A program made the translations under genes and the position numbers. From NCBI GenBank assembly GCA_024305405.1, contig JAKNDB010000066.1, positions 620,001 through 684,000 of the forward strand: DNA of 64,000 bases, written 5' to 3'. Positions 24,354 through 37,700 of this stretch are shown here, piece by piece. Every line of letters starts with the position of its first letter. Position 1 is the stretch's first letter. The DNA comes from Dirofilaria immitis (Eukaryota > Nematoda > Chromadorea > Rhabditida > Onchocercidae). The notes below the pieces were generated by a model, which was given only the letters and a program-made list of their open reading frames with translations, was not told the origin of the DNA and searched no databases.

Positions 24354-27300
24354 ATGTCATCGAAAGCGTCCTGTTCAAGCTTTGAACCTCAAAGTTATTT
24401 ACGAGAACGCTGTAAGAATTGTTTTAACTTACGTTCAAAGCATGATTTAAAAATAATACTGAAAGGATCGCTATCAACAGTAATAATTTTGATAATAGTT
24501 CAATCAAAAATAGTCAACAACAACAACAACAACAACAACTAGAATCACCTGCTACTTCAAACGGTTAGTCTTATAAACTCTTTCATCATTCATTTGATTT
24601 TTTTGATAACAAATCATTGATCATGAATTATTAATGCTTATTCAAGCATTAATATCACACAATAACAAGAATGATAATTTAGTTACATTCTTAATCAATC
24701 TATCATCTACTGATAATGCTACATAATAAATTATTAAAATGTTTAAAATTTTTGCCTTTTAGTTTTACAAATTATTTTTGAATCAAAGATACGCAAGAAT
24801 AAACGAATTGATAAATATTGTTAAAGATTGATAAGTACTGTCTATTTAAAAAATTAAATTTTAAACTTTAAATTTTGAACGAATATTTAATTCTGATATT
24901 AGAATTTGAAATGTAATATGTATATATATATATATTTATTTTTTAAAAATTTTTATTTAAGTTACAAATTAATTTTTAATTTTACTTTAATATAATAAAG
25001 TTATGAAAAGTTATTCCTCATCTTTTTTCCGGAAAAGAATAAAAAGAAAAATTTGTTTTAATCCTTCAAAAGATTCATAACTGAGAACTTTGATAATCAT
25101 TACTATTATTATTATTATTATTGCTATTATTATATTATCTAGTATCATGATTATTATTATCTAATCATTATCATTATTATACTATTGCATGGCGAAGTAT
25201 AAATTATGAATGCATTATTAATTGTTTGATAAATTTTTCACTAAAATTTATCAAATAAACAAATACACATTGACGCTTGCTTAATGAGCTGTACATATCA
25301 CTTATATTAATACTTTTGAAATTTTAAATTTAGTAAATAATTGGCTAATGGAATAATTGAATAATGGGATAATTGAATAGTGGAGTAATTGAAAATGAAA
25401 TATTATGAATAATGAAAATAACGATAATATTATGAAAAAAATTCCTCTTCTATTGCTTTAAATTTACATTATATACTATTATTATTTCCTTATCACTACA
25501 CATCAATTTTTTGATAATTAAGCTAAGATATTTAATTTATAATCATTCATTCCTTTTCATCTCTTTCTTCCTTCTTTTTGAATAATAAAATGAAATTTTA
25601 TTATTTATTAAGTTCGATAAGTTCCAAATTAATATTCTAAATAAGAATTTTGAAATTTTAATTTGCATAAGTAAAGAAATTTTTAGCACAATGAAAAATG
25701 AATATTCAATTATTGAATTTTAAATTTGAATATAAATATGAAATTTTAAAAAGCACAATTTTGTTTGAATCAATTAGAATAAAATTTTAAACGATTGATG
25801 GATCATATTTCAATATGCAAGAAGATAGAATGAAAATTAATAACTTCTTCTATATTGTGATATGTAATTGGATACTAGATTATTTAAAATAATATCTCAA
25901 ATGAATAATAATTAAAATTCAAATTTATCTTAATCTCTTTGTTTTCGTTCTTTTTCTCTCTTTCATCTATAATATTTTCCTATCTGTTTTTATTACTATT
26001 TCGAATTTTATAGCATTTTATAAACATTAAGATTGCAAGGATTCATTGATGATATACTTGGAAAACTAAATTTCCTCAACGGAGTCATAATATCCAATGA
26101 TATTTCAAATCTTCGATTATTTTTTTCTTTCAACAATCGAGAATTCGATTCTCGAAATGTCGAATTTGCATAGCATATTGTAATAGAAGTAGAATATATA
26201 TGATAGTTATCCAAAAAAAAAAACTTATTGATTGCTGGAATGATGCAATCATAATTATCTAGTACATGGGACGGTACAGAAGCAGTCGAGATTCTATTCT
26301 CGAAATGATTAATTTTGTTCTTTTACAAATCTAATTTGCACAAAATTTAAGGTATGTTACAATAAAAATAGGATATATATGATTGTTTTCCAAAAAAAAA
26401 AAAAAAATTAAAACTTATTGACTGTTTCAATAATTCAACTATGAAATAATATTCTTATCTATAATTTCAATTTGTCACACAGAAATAATCGAGATTTCAC
26501 TCTCGAAATGATTAATTTTGCTCATTAAAAATGTGCAAATTCTAATTAAAACGAATCATAATGAGTGATTTGATATATACACTTATATTTGACATCAACG
26601 TCATAATAATTCAAAATTTTTGCAATCTTTTTTTTTTTGAAAAAAAAAAAGATTTTATAAAATTTTGCATAAAATATGAAGAAAGGAATGGAAAATAATT
26701 AATCGCTCTTATTCTATCCATACGACATATACATATATATATATATATTTGATAATTTTTTTCTTTTTTAAATTTGAAATTATTAATATAAATTTTAATT
26801 TTTGATTAATACTTTTTATTGTCAAATCTTTTTCTTTTCTTTTTTTTTTTTTTGTACAAACAATAAATTATTTTTGTTTAGCATTTTAGTTTTTAAATTA
26901 TTATTTTTGTTCTATATCTTACTTTATAGAATATATCATTTTATACAAATTGTTTGTTTGTTTGTTTTTTTTTCGTCTTTTCTTGATTTCTTAGATATTA
27001 TTTTTGTCCTATATCTTACTTTATAGAATATATCATTTTATACAAATTGTTTGTTTGTTTGTTTTTTTTTTTCGTCTTTTCTTGATTTCTTAGAAGAGAT
27101 ATGATCGAGAAAAAAAAGAAAAGAAAAAATCGAGAAATGAATAAGTTAGTAAACATATTTGCATAATCTAAAACAAATATATTCTTTGATCATTTTCATC
27201 AAAAGATATGACTACGATAAAAAATTAGTATCAATCCGGAAAAATGTGACAAACAAAATAAATGAAATTATCGATGGCAACGAAACTAAAATAAGCCATT

Positions 27301-28771
27301 GTTAATTTTGCAATTTTTGATCCTATATGCTAAGCTAGTAACTAAAAATAATTTTTGTTTAATCCAAGAATAGTCATTTTGTTTTCGTTTAAATTCTTTC
27401 CATATTTCTTCTCTCTCTCTCTCTCACTCTTTCTCTCTCTCTGTGTCTTTCTTTCTGTCTATTCTTTCAAATCATTACTTTTATAGCATATTTCTTTTCT
27501 AAAATATTTGTTTACTTTAAATTTATCACTATCGCTTGCAATATCATATCATGTATTATGATGATATAATCAAGCTATACTACTAATTATATCACTTTTG
27601 CCTTTTTCCTTTCAATCAGTTTACTGATATGATAAAGAGCTTTTTTTTATCTTTTGCGCTTCTACAAATAAAAAGAAAGAAGAAATATTAAAATAACAAA
27701 TATGATTGATTTTATCATTTTTATAAGTTCTAATTATTCCGAAAACTTTCAATTAGAAATTTTTGGTTTCCAGCGACAAAGGAGCGGAGTCGAGAAAAAC
27801 GACGCTCTTGGCGAGACAAGACGTCAACTACACAAGATAACGGTGCACCAGAGCATGTCAGCGAAGGTAAACAGTATTACTGTACCCATTTGAATCTAAT
27901 AAAAATACAGTAACAATTAACAGAATTACTATACTTTAAAAAGTGTGATAATTTCGTCTTGTCCGTTTTTCTCTTCCATTTTGCATTGATCATATGATGA
28001 AGGTTTGATATTAATTGGTAGGATGAAAAAATTCCTTTATTTTACGTATGAACTAGGAAATACGTTCGGATTACTGTATTTTAAAAATACGGTATTTCTG
28101 CCTTGTTTGTCTGCCTTTTCTTTTTCATTTTGGATGGATGGATCAAGTGATAAAAGTTTAATATTGATTGGTAGGATGAAGGGAATTTTTGTTACATATG
28201 AAATAAAAAATATATTCAGATTATTGTACTTTTAAAAATACGGTATTTCTGCTTTTCTTTTCCATTTTTGATGGATGGATCGAATGACAAAAGTTTGAAT
28301 TAATAGAATGAACGAAATCTTCTTATGTCATATATGAAAATGAAGATATAAATATCAAGAAAATATATGCGAATTAAGATGACTTCTTGATGATTTATCT
28401 TTTCAGATTGAAATTTGAGCATCTGCTCATATTTCAATCGAATCTTTGACTCTTCTCATCAACTAGATATTATCATTATTATTTAACTAATATAGTTTAG
28501 CTTTACACATTCATATCTTATATTAAATATATATTTCAGCGTATAAATAAAAGTGCATCTTTTGATTTTTTTTTTTTACAATTAAATTTTTTATTTTATA
28601 GGTATTGAAGAAGATACAACATCGTATACTTCATATAAATCAGCCATTTCAAAGGATATGTCAAGTGGAAAATCTGCTGAAAGTATATCGGATACAAAAA
28701 GTATGATTACAGCAATTTCAGAAAGTATACAGGATGATGAACGAGCAGTTACACCTGTTGAAAATGATCTT
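24354..28771 (+). CDS. MTCL-like gene, exons 1-3 (N-terminal region)
   Basis: Exon 1 begins MSSKASCSSFEPQSYLRERC and continues KNCFNLRSKHDLK: a C-x2-C...H cluster that may bind zinc. After an A5 run that appears one base short (24449-24453) the frame runs through Gln8 to SPATSNG. Exon 2 encodes a very basic segment, KERSREKRRSWRDKTSTTQD, seen in similar form at the start of MTCL proteins. Exon 3 is Ser/Thr/Asp-rich and ends with a gttagt donor (28772). Intron 1 is 3.2 kb and intron 2 is 0.7 kb; both contain tandem repeats. Confidence 0.7.
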
Positions 28772-31700
28772 GTTAGTGTTATTTTAAGTAAGATAAAAAA
28801 TTGAAAAGATATTGAAGAAATTTTTGATTAATTTCAAAAAAAAAAAGAGCATAACAATTTTCTAAATTTTTTTTTATAAAATTAATATCAGTGATAAAAT
28901 TATCTTACATCTCTTATTGATTATCATTAATCAAAAATATTCAAAATTAAAATATTGGTAAGAATTAATTAGCTATCATCAATTAATTAAGAAATATTGA
29001 TAAATATGCTTAAATGGAACTGATATTTAAACACATCTGGTATAATTTAATAAGAAATGAAAATTTCTTAATTTTTAATCAATACTGATATTTAAGATCA
29101 AGATAGAGATAAGAGATAGCAAAATTATAAGGAGTGTATTAATTAGGAAAATATTGCATAATTATTACTCTGAGCTATTTCGGTATTAAATTTTATGAAT
29201 AAAATAAAATAGCTATCTTAAAACAAATTGCAATAATTGAATTACTTGAAAATAAATCTATTAATTTGAATTGAATTACTATTAGTAAAAAGTATTAAAT
29301 GTAAGATAATACATAAAAATGAATTGAAAAAGTTATTGAAAAAAATATTTAAATGATTTTAAATATAAAATTAAATTGATATTTCTATTAAATATATTAT
29401 TTATTTATATTATATATTTATATTATACAGAATTTTGATGCAACAATGATGAAAGCTGAAATAGCACATTTAACGGAAGAAGTAACTAAGTTGAAAGAAG
29501 AAAGGCAAAAATGGACTTTAAGAAGGTTTAAAATTTTGAATTATAATTGATCATAATCAATCATATTAAAGATATCTTTTCATTCTTTCAAAAATTTGTA
29601 TTAGAAATCAATCTCGGTATCAGTTTTTAAATCGAGAAAATTAGAGAGACAAAATTTCAAGCTTGCAAAGTGGATGATAAAATGAAAACTTTATTCTCTA
29701 ATACAGCTGTGCAGGGGTTTTTTTGAAGAGAGAAACGCCAAAACTCAGGTGACGAATCGTTAATTGAAATGTTGGAGGAGCGATTAGCTGAAGCAGAAAG
29801 TTGCATTCAAGATTATCGTGATGAAAACACCGTTCTAAAATGCGAACTTCGAGAACTACAGGTATTAATTAAAATATCCTTCTTTAATTTTCATAAATAC
29901 TCATTAATCATTCCAAATTCAAGCTATTAAGTTGTAAGAAGTATTCATAGAATTGAAGTGCTCTTAAATTTGAATATCTTAGAACGGATGCATCATCTTT
30001 AAATTTTAAAAATTCAGAATTCAATTTCTTTATTTGCATTTTCAAGAAAGAAAAAGAAAAATGAATTCAATAAAGCCATTTCAAATAGGAAGGTGAAGGT
30101 TTGAACGATAGTCGTAACGAAATGAACGCAAAATTGGCAGAGAAACTGAAAGCTTCAGAATCATTATGTGATGAATTGATGGAGGAGAATGAATCGCTAA
30201 AAGCTGATATTAAAGATTTACAACAAGAAATTGAAGAAATGCAAGTTAGTATAATCATTAATTTGAATCATTTAATTTACGTTTTATCAACGATGGTTGA
30301 TTAAAAGTGAATCTGAAAGATTGTGATTTTATTATTAATTTGCTACAACGGAAGTGAATTTAACCAATATCGATCAATTGGAAATTAAACTTGAAATATT
30401 TCTGTAGGATCAGTACCGTGAGGAAGAAATTGAAGAATTCCGTGAACTGCAACGTGAATTAGAGCAAAATGCCAAAAATTGTAGAATCTTGCAATTCAAA
30501 TTTCGCAAATCGGAACGTATGCGTGAAGAACTCGAAGTCGAGAAACAGCATCTTGAAGCTAAAGTAAAAGTAAGTCAACTATGCCATATCACTGCTCTAT
30601 CATATTATTATCATTAAAGCATTATTATAATAATTTCTTATTTTTAAATGCATTTTTATAATTCCATTAGTTAATTCTCGAATCCCGAATTCATTTATTT
30701 GAGCGATGATAAAATAGAAACATAGGAACAAACAGAAAAGTCTTAATAAAATAAGAAAAAGGTTGAAGAATTCTCAAAATTTAGATTTCGAATATCTTTT
30801 TTAAGTTAGCATAAGCAATTGATAAAATTGAAAACTTTTGTTATACAGTATTTTAATACTTCTGATCGATTTTTATAGGATCTCTTAGAAGCTTCATCTG
30901 CAACTAGTGGATTACAAACAGCTGGGAAACATTTAGATATGATACGTATAAGAGAGTTAGAATCAGAGCTAAGAATCGCCAAAGAAGTTTCCGTTCGATT
31001 ACATAATGAGCTTGAAACTGCAGAAGAGAAACGATATAAATTAGAGGTATATTAATAATTTAGTAGAAATCAATCAATATATTCAAGTTATTTATTTTTA
31101 ATTCATCATATTTTCTTATATATGACTTCTAAAAAAATATTCCAGAAACTTACATCTGTCTGTTTTCCGGTTTCAAGAAAAAAGTTTTTGAATCTTTTTA
31201 GGATGATGTTTTTACATGAAAGATAAGATTCGAGAGTTACAAACACAAAATAAATGGCGAGAAGCTCGAAATCGGGCAGAATTACAAGCAGTATTTGTTA
31301 TTTACTAATATTTTTAAATCTTCTATTTAATGAATAAATATCAATTTCTGAATAATTTCAATATTTCGTCAGAAATGATTCAGAAGATTCAAAAGAAAAT
31401 AATTCAGAAAAATTAAAAGCAGACAAGAAAGAAATTTTAGAATCTCTTATTTTCTTGCAGAAAAAAACAAGCACAGATTTATCGATCAATTTAACAAATT
31501 CTGATAATAGCAAAGAAATGCAAGATATTTTGGAACGTGAAGCAGATTTACGTGATCAGTTGAAATTTGCAGAAGAAGATTTGCGTCGGACGCAACTTCG
31601 ATTACAGGTTCGCAACAATTAGTAATTAATTTAAATTTCAAACTTTAAACTATGAAAATTTAGGATGTTGAAAATGAGAATGAAGAATTGTTAAGAAAAT

Positions 31701-34700
31701 TAACACGATTAAAGACAGTAAAACGACCACCGATGACACGCTCTTTTAGGTAAAATTTTATTTTTTTTTAATTTGAATGATAATCATCGATATTATTCAT
31801 ATAATCATTAATTTGATCAATGATTATATTAACATAGAATAATGATAATCTTCAGTCATCTGATAACAACAATATAATAGGAAAATAATTCAATAAAAAT
31901 ATAAATTTATATCAGATAAAAATATAATTAAATTAAATTATTATCGCACAATTTGCACATGATACACTGATAACGATAATGCATGTTTTTAAAAGGATAT
32001 AAATGATATGAAATTTTTTGAATTATTTAATACTTATGATTTTATTATTGATTATTCGTGTTTTACGCTATCATTTCAACATTTCTATTCTCTTAATTGA
32101 CCAATAAAATATTATCATTTGTATCATATAACTTATCACGAGCATATTTCAGTAGTATAAAGCATCACATTTTCATTTGTTAATTTGTTTATTCTTATAA
32201 CTTACTTGTATTACATCAACTGATAACATATATCATTTTGATTGATAAAATGTTCGACTCTTTGAATTTATATTCATATGTTCAAAATCTTGATTTTCTA
32301 GTAAAATTCATCATTTTTAATACTAAGTGATATGATATAATGTCATATAAATGATGCTTAATGATAAGTGATATGTTACAAATGATAATATATGTATATA
32401 TATTATTCAAGAGAATATGATATTGAAGTGAACAACAACAATGTCTGATAAAATGATAAAGTTAAATTATGATATAATTACTTACAATAAAATCATTATT
32501 AAAAAAAAACTGTTTAAAAATATAAAATGATTGACATTTAATTTTTTTAAAAAATCTAAAAGCATTTCAAAATTTTGCTTATCATTTCTTATCATTTTAT
32601 CATTTATAATAAATTTAATTAATATTTAAAGCATTGAAAAATTTTTGATTAATTTAAAGGGAAAAATTAATTTAATTTTTTGAAAACTTAAAGGCATAAC
32701 TGATATATTGTTTATCATTTTTAATCATTGCATAATTTCTAATTTTCATATCATTTGCGTGTGAAATATATAGCATGATTAAACAAAAAAGAAAATTAAT
32801 TAAAAGCAGTACACCTGGATAAATCCAATTTCAGTGAAGGTCATGCACAAATTCAATTAGAATTAGCGGAGCATGAAATGGAACATTTATCAACAAAAGT
32901 GGAACGATTGGAAAAGAAAAATATTCATCTTTCAAAAAGTAATTAATTTTTTCAAAAAAAAAAAAAAAACTTTTTAAATTTGCTACTTATTGCATGACTG
33001 TTTGAAATTTCAATAAAAGAAAAGATACGAATAATTAATCAATTCACATATTATCACGCTATCACTATTATCAACTAATACTTCAACACCAATTTATTTT
33101 TGCTTTTTATTTTTAGATTATTAACTAATATTTGCATAAAATATTATTAATTTTAAACTTTTGCAAGCATCTCATAAATATTAATTTAAGTAATTACTTT
33201 CAAATTATCAATTCTTTTTCAACTTTTCTCCAACTTTTCTTACAACTTTTTTCAACCTTTTCTTACAACTTATTTCCAATCTTATTTTCTTAATTAATTT
33301 TAAACATTTTATCTTTCTCGTTTTTTATTTAATTGCTTTCCTTTTTTTTTCTTATGGAAATGATCCTAATTTTATATTTGTAGATTGATGGAAATGGAAT
33401 TGGATTCAAAGAAAGTTTCAGAAAATGGTGAAATTAATAATCGACAAGTAAGTGTTTCTTTCTTTAAACTTATCAATAATTTAATCAAACTTTAAAAAAG
33501 GAAGAAGAAAGCGATCATTAATAGATTTAGATAGAATATTCAAATAATCATTTATAAAAAAATTAGCAATTGTTTATTTCAGCGAAGCAAATATTTATTT
33601 ATTTGATAATTGATTAATTATAAGTGATAACGAATATGAATTGTTAGATTTAAAAATTATAAAATATAAATTTCATAGAACTAACAAATATATTTGACTT
33701 ATTTATTTTAAAGGCTAAACAATTTGAAGTACCACCGGAAATGCAGCGTGATATTAGTAAATTAATGGGAACGATCAGTGAATTGGAACGTAAAAATTTA
33801 GACTTATCATTGCAATTAAAACAACAAAACGAACTTAATTCAACGACCATCTGAAAAATGTTTGTTTCTTTTTTTGTTTTATTTCTTTCATCTTTTATAA
33901 TAATTAAACACATTTATTGTTGCAATTAAGATTCAGAATCTGTGATTAAACTTCAGAAGTTTTGCAAATATTATCAGTCTATTTGATACATTCATCAATG
34001 CAACTTTTAAATGTAACTTCTATGAAGCTGCTCAATAGTATTATTTTAGCGCAAGCTGAATTACGTATAGAAAAAGAACATAAGAAAATTATCGAGAATG
34101 AATTAATGGAGTTGAAACGAATGATGCTTCAATCCGATAATCAAAAGTTAATCTCCATGGCTACAAAGGTTTCTTTTTATCTTTTAGCATCACTTATACT
34201 ACAATCGAATCTAGCATGGATTCTGATGCTATAAGATCTGTTGTAATTATAGGCATAAAGAAAAATCATATAACATTCAAAAAACCAAATATTCATTGAT
34301 AGCATCTCATTTAAATCATAAGTTATTTAATTTATCTGTGCCGAAATCTTTTTGATATATTTAATCCTGAATCCCTCATCTATGCCTCATCCACATCTAT
34401 ATCGAAATTTTCTTATAAAATTTAATTCTGAATCCCTTATCTATACCTTAATTTTCTTATAGGATTTAATTCTAAATCGTTCACCTACGCCTGATTTTCC
34501 TATAGAATTTAATTGTGAATCCCTTTGCATTAGGAAAAGATTTTGAAGTAATTTCTAAGTAATTTCGTTTTCTCTCTTCGACGAGAACGAAATTTCTTTT
34601 TCTTCTAAATTAATTAAAAATTTTATTCTTTAATACAGGTAATTTATAATTATATTAAAGGTTGAATTATTGAACAATCAACTTCTACTGGTAAATGATC

Positions 34701-37700
34701 GTTGCTCAAATCTTCATCGAAGAATCGTTAAAGAAGGAGGCAGTGAAACCGCATATATGGTAAGCAAAGTATTATGAAGTAAATATTTTATCATTCATTT
34801 ATTTAGTTGAATTCTCGATGGTAAAAAGAAATCCCTCGAACTTTTTCTTTTATCATAATTTTATCAGAATCTTCATTCATTTCGATAATTTATATCATAT
34901 TTTGAAACATTCTTCATTATCATTTATCTCTCTAAGAATAAGTCTCAGAAATTGAAATTTGAATTCTCGACATTCTTCTTAACTTTTTATTCAAAATAAT
35001 ATTTAGCATATAAATGAATACTGTTTTTCTTTAAGTGAATATTTCTAAATAAATACTGTAAAGATTCTTGAAGTAACATTCCTAAACAAATACGGTAAAA
35101 CAATATTAAATATGGTAAGACACAGTAGTACGGTAAGACGAAGTATTAAATAATATTTTATTAAATAATAATCTTTTCAATCTTTCAATGAATTAAATAC
35201 GATTTATTTATTCAATTTTATAACTTTTAAGGATTCATTGAAGAATAAATGTGAAGAATTAGAACGACAATTAAGTGAACAGAAAGCTACAAATGCAATC
35301 AATTGTTCACAAATTGATAGTGCTACCACAGATGAGGTTAAAATTATATACATATATATATATGTATTATTGACCTTTTGACCTTTTCAATATAAAATCA
35401 AAAAAATTTTTAATTAAATAAATAATAATTATTTTAAGAAAAAATTACTATTTATAGATTGAACAATGCTGTGAAGTACTTGCATCTGTTGAAGCACAAA
35501 CAAATCGAATTTGTAAACAAATCGAGAAGATCGATAGTGCTCAAAAGGTATCAATCTTTAATTTTTATTAAATTCAAACAACATCGATTAGAAGGATCAT
35601 TTACTCTTAGAAGAAACACTGATAATGATACTGTGAATCTTAATATTCTAATTTGTCGTTCAGTTCCTGTAATTTCAGATTACAGGCGATGTCTTTAGAT
35701 AATCATTAAATTCTCGAGAATCCAAATTCTTCACTTTAATTGAAAAGTCGTATTTCCATGTAAAAAATCTTTAATATATGATAGTGAAAATTTTTATCAT
35801 TCTGGCTTCCCATTCTAATCGTTCCTGCTTTTGTGATCAGGATTCCGGATCGTCACTGAAGATCTCTTTTAGATGATTGTGAAATTCTAAGATATTCAGA
35901 TTCCTTACTATAACTGAAATATTATACACTTACCCAGAAGATATTCAATATCTTAGTCGATAATTTTTTTCAATTAATCCTTGTTCTACTACTATTATTT
36001 TATTTATTAAATAACACTAATAATATTAGTTAATCAATAGCTATTATTTAAAAAAAAAAATTTTAATTGGAAATGAACGAATGTAAATATCAGAAGAATA
36101 TGTTATGATAATTTATCATCTATCATATCAATTCCTGATAACATTAACATTATCAGTTTTTTTTCACCCGCAGGATGAACGGAGGCGGTCATTATCAAAG
36201 GATAGTAGCGCAACAATTATTACTGAATTAGCAAGTGTAATGTCCGAACTAAAGAATGTTCATCAGTTACTTGAAGCACATAAGGTTTTATTTTATTGAT
36301 AATTTAATTATCAAATTTAATTACAATGAATTTATTTAATCATTACGAAATTTTTATTTTGATTTCGTATTTAATCTTAAATAATTTTTAATTTAATTTT
36401 TTTCGTTAAATGATCAATAAATATTATATATAATTCTTGCGAAATGTTATAAATGATTAGAAAAAATGATGTGATATTGAAATTCATATTGATTATTGTT
36501 ATCAGTATTATTAATTTTTAATCAAATTTATAATCAAATTAGTTATTGAATAATTAATTATTTTAAATTATATATTCTATTATTTATAATAGTTTAATTC
36601 AATATCTGCGTATTTTCGTTTTCTTCATCGTTTCTTAAAATGATAAAGTTATAATAGATGATAAAGTTCTGATAAAAAAATAGATAGCTTGTTTATATTG
36701 ATTTATTGATGTTAACTTTTGTTGTAAAAATTAATTTAAGATATTTTTTCAGGTAAATATAGCAAGTGTTGCTCGCGGTTCGCCAGCGAAAAACGTAACA
36801 AACGTAAATTCAGAAATATGCAAGAAATGTAAAGAAAATGAATCGTTTATCGCATCGCAGAAAGATGAAATTATTTTCTACAAGAAAAAAACAAGGTAAA
36901 TATGACCTTTTGCATTTTTGTTAATATTTCGTATGAGGTAATATGACCTTTTTCATTTTTATTAATATTTCTTATTTTGTTTAGGTATTATTATTATTAT
37001 TATTAATATTATCATTATTTCAGGAGCTTACTAATCAGGTGTTACAAACGGAAGATCGATGGACTGCTGAAATTGAGAAGCAACGACAAAGTTACGAAAA
37101 TGAGGTGAGATTCAGAAGCACGTAGATAATAATATAATTAAATTTATTAAAAAAATGAAACCAAAATTTGAAATTACAATAATTCAATGAATTCATTAAG
37201 CTTCATGTAATTCATTTCTTTTTAAAGGTTCGTATTTTACATACAAAATTAAATGATGCACAAAAAATGTGATCGAGCAAGAGCATTTATTGGAATCTCG
37301 AGCTGTAGCATTAGCCGAGAAAATTCGTATGGTACAAGAACGTGATGAAAAATGCGATAAATTAAAAAAGAATTAATTGTTATAAAACGAGAAATTCAGG
37401 TAAATGATTGCATTCATATTATTTCATCCTTAAATTTATTCTAATTAAGAAAAAGAATCCATTCTTTTAATTCTATATGAATAATTGATAATATAATATT
37501 AACAATTATCTCACCCATATTTTATTATCATATTTTGAAGGATATTGAAGCGGATCGTAGATCTGCTAAAGAATTTGAAATCAAATATAAAAAATTAGAA
37601 TCGATGTTCAATTTGGAAAAGGAAAAATTAGCTGAAGAAAGAGCAAAATCGAAATCAGAAGTAACAATTTTGAAAAAGAAATCTGAGGAAACATTAAATA

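Noticed and set aside
28005..28235. 76-codon open frame in intron 2 of the MTCL-like gene
   Set aside because: Lies entirely in a three-copy intron repeat; a repeated GRMK motif reflects the repeat unit.
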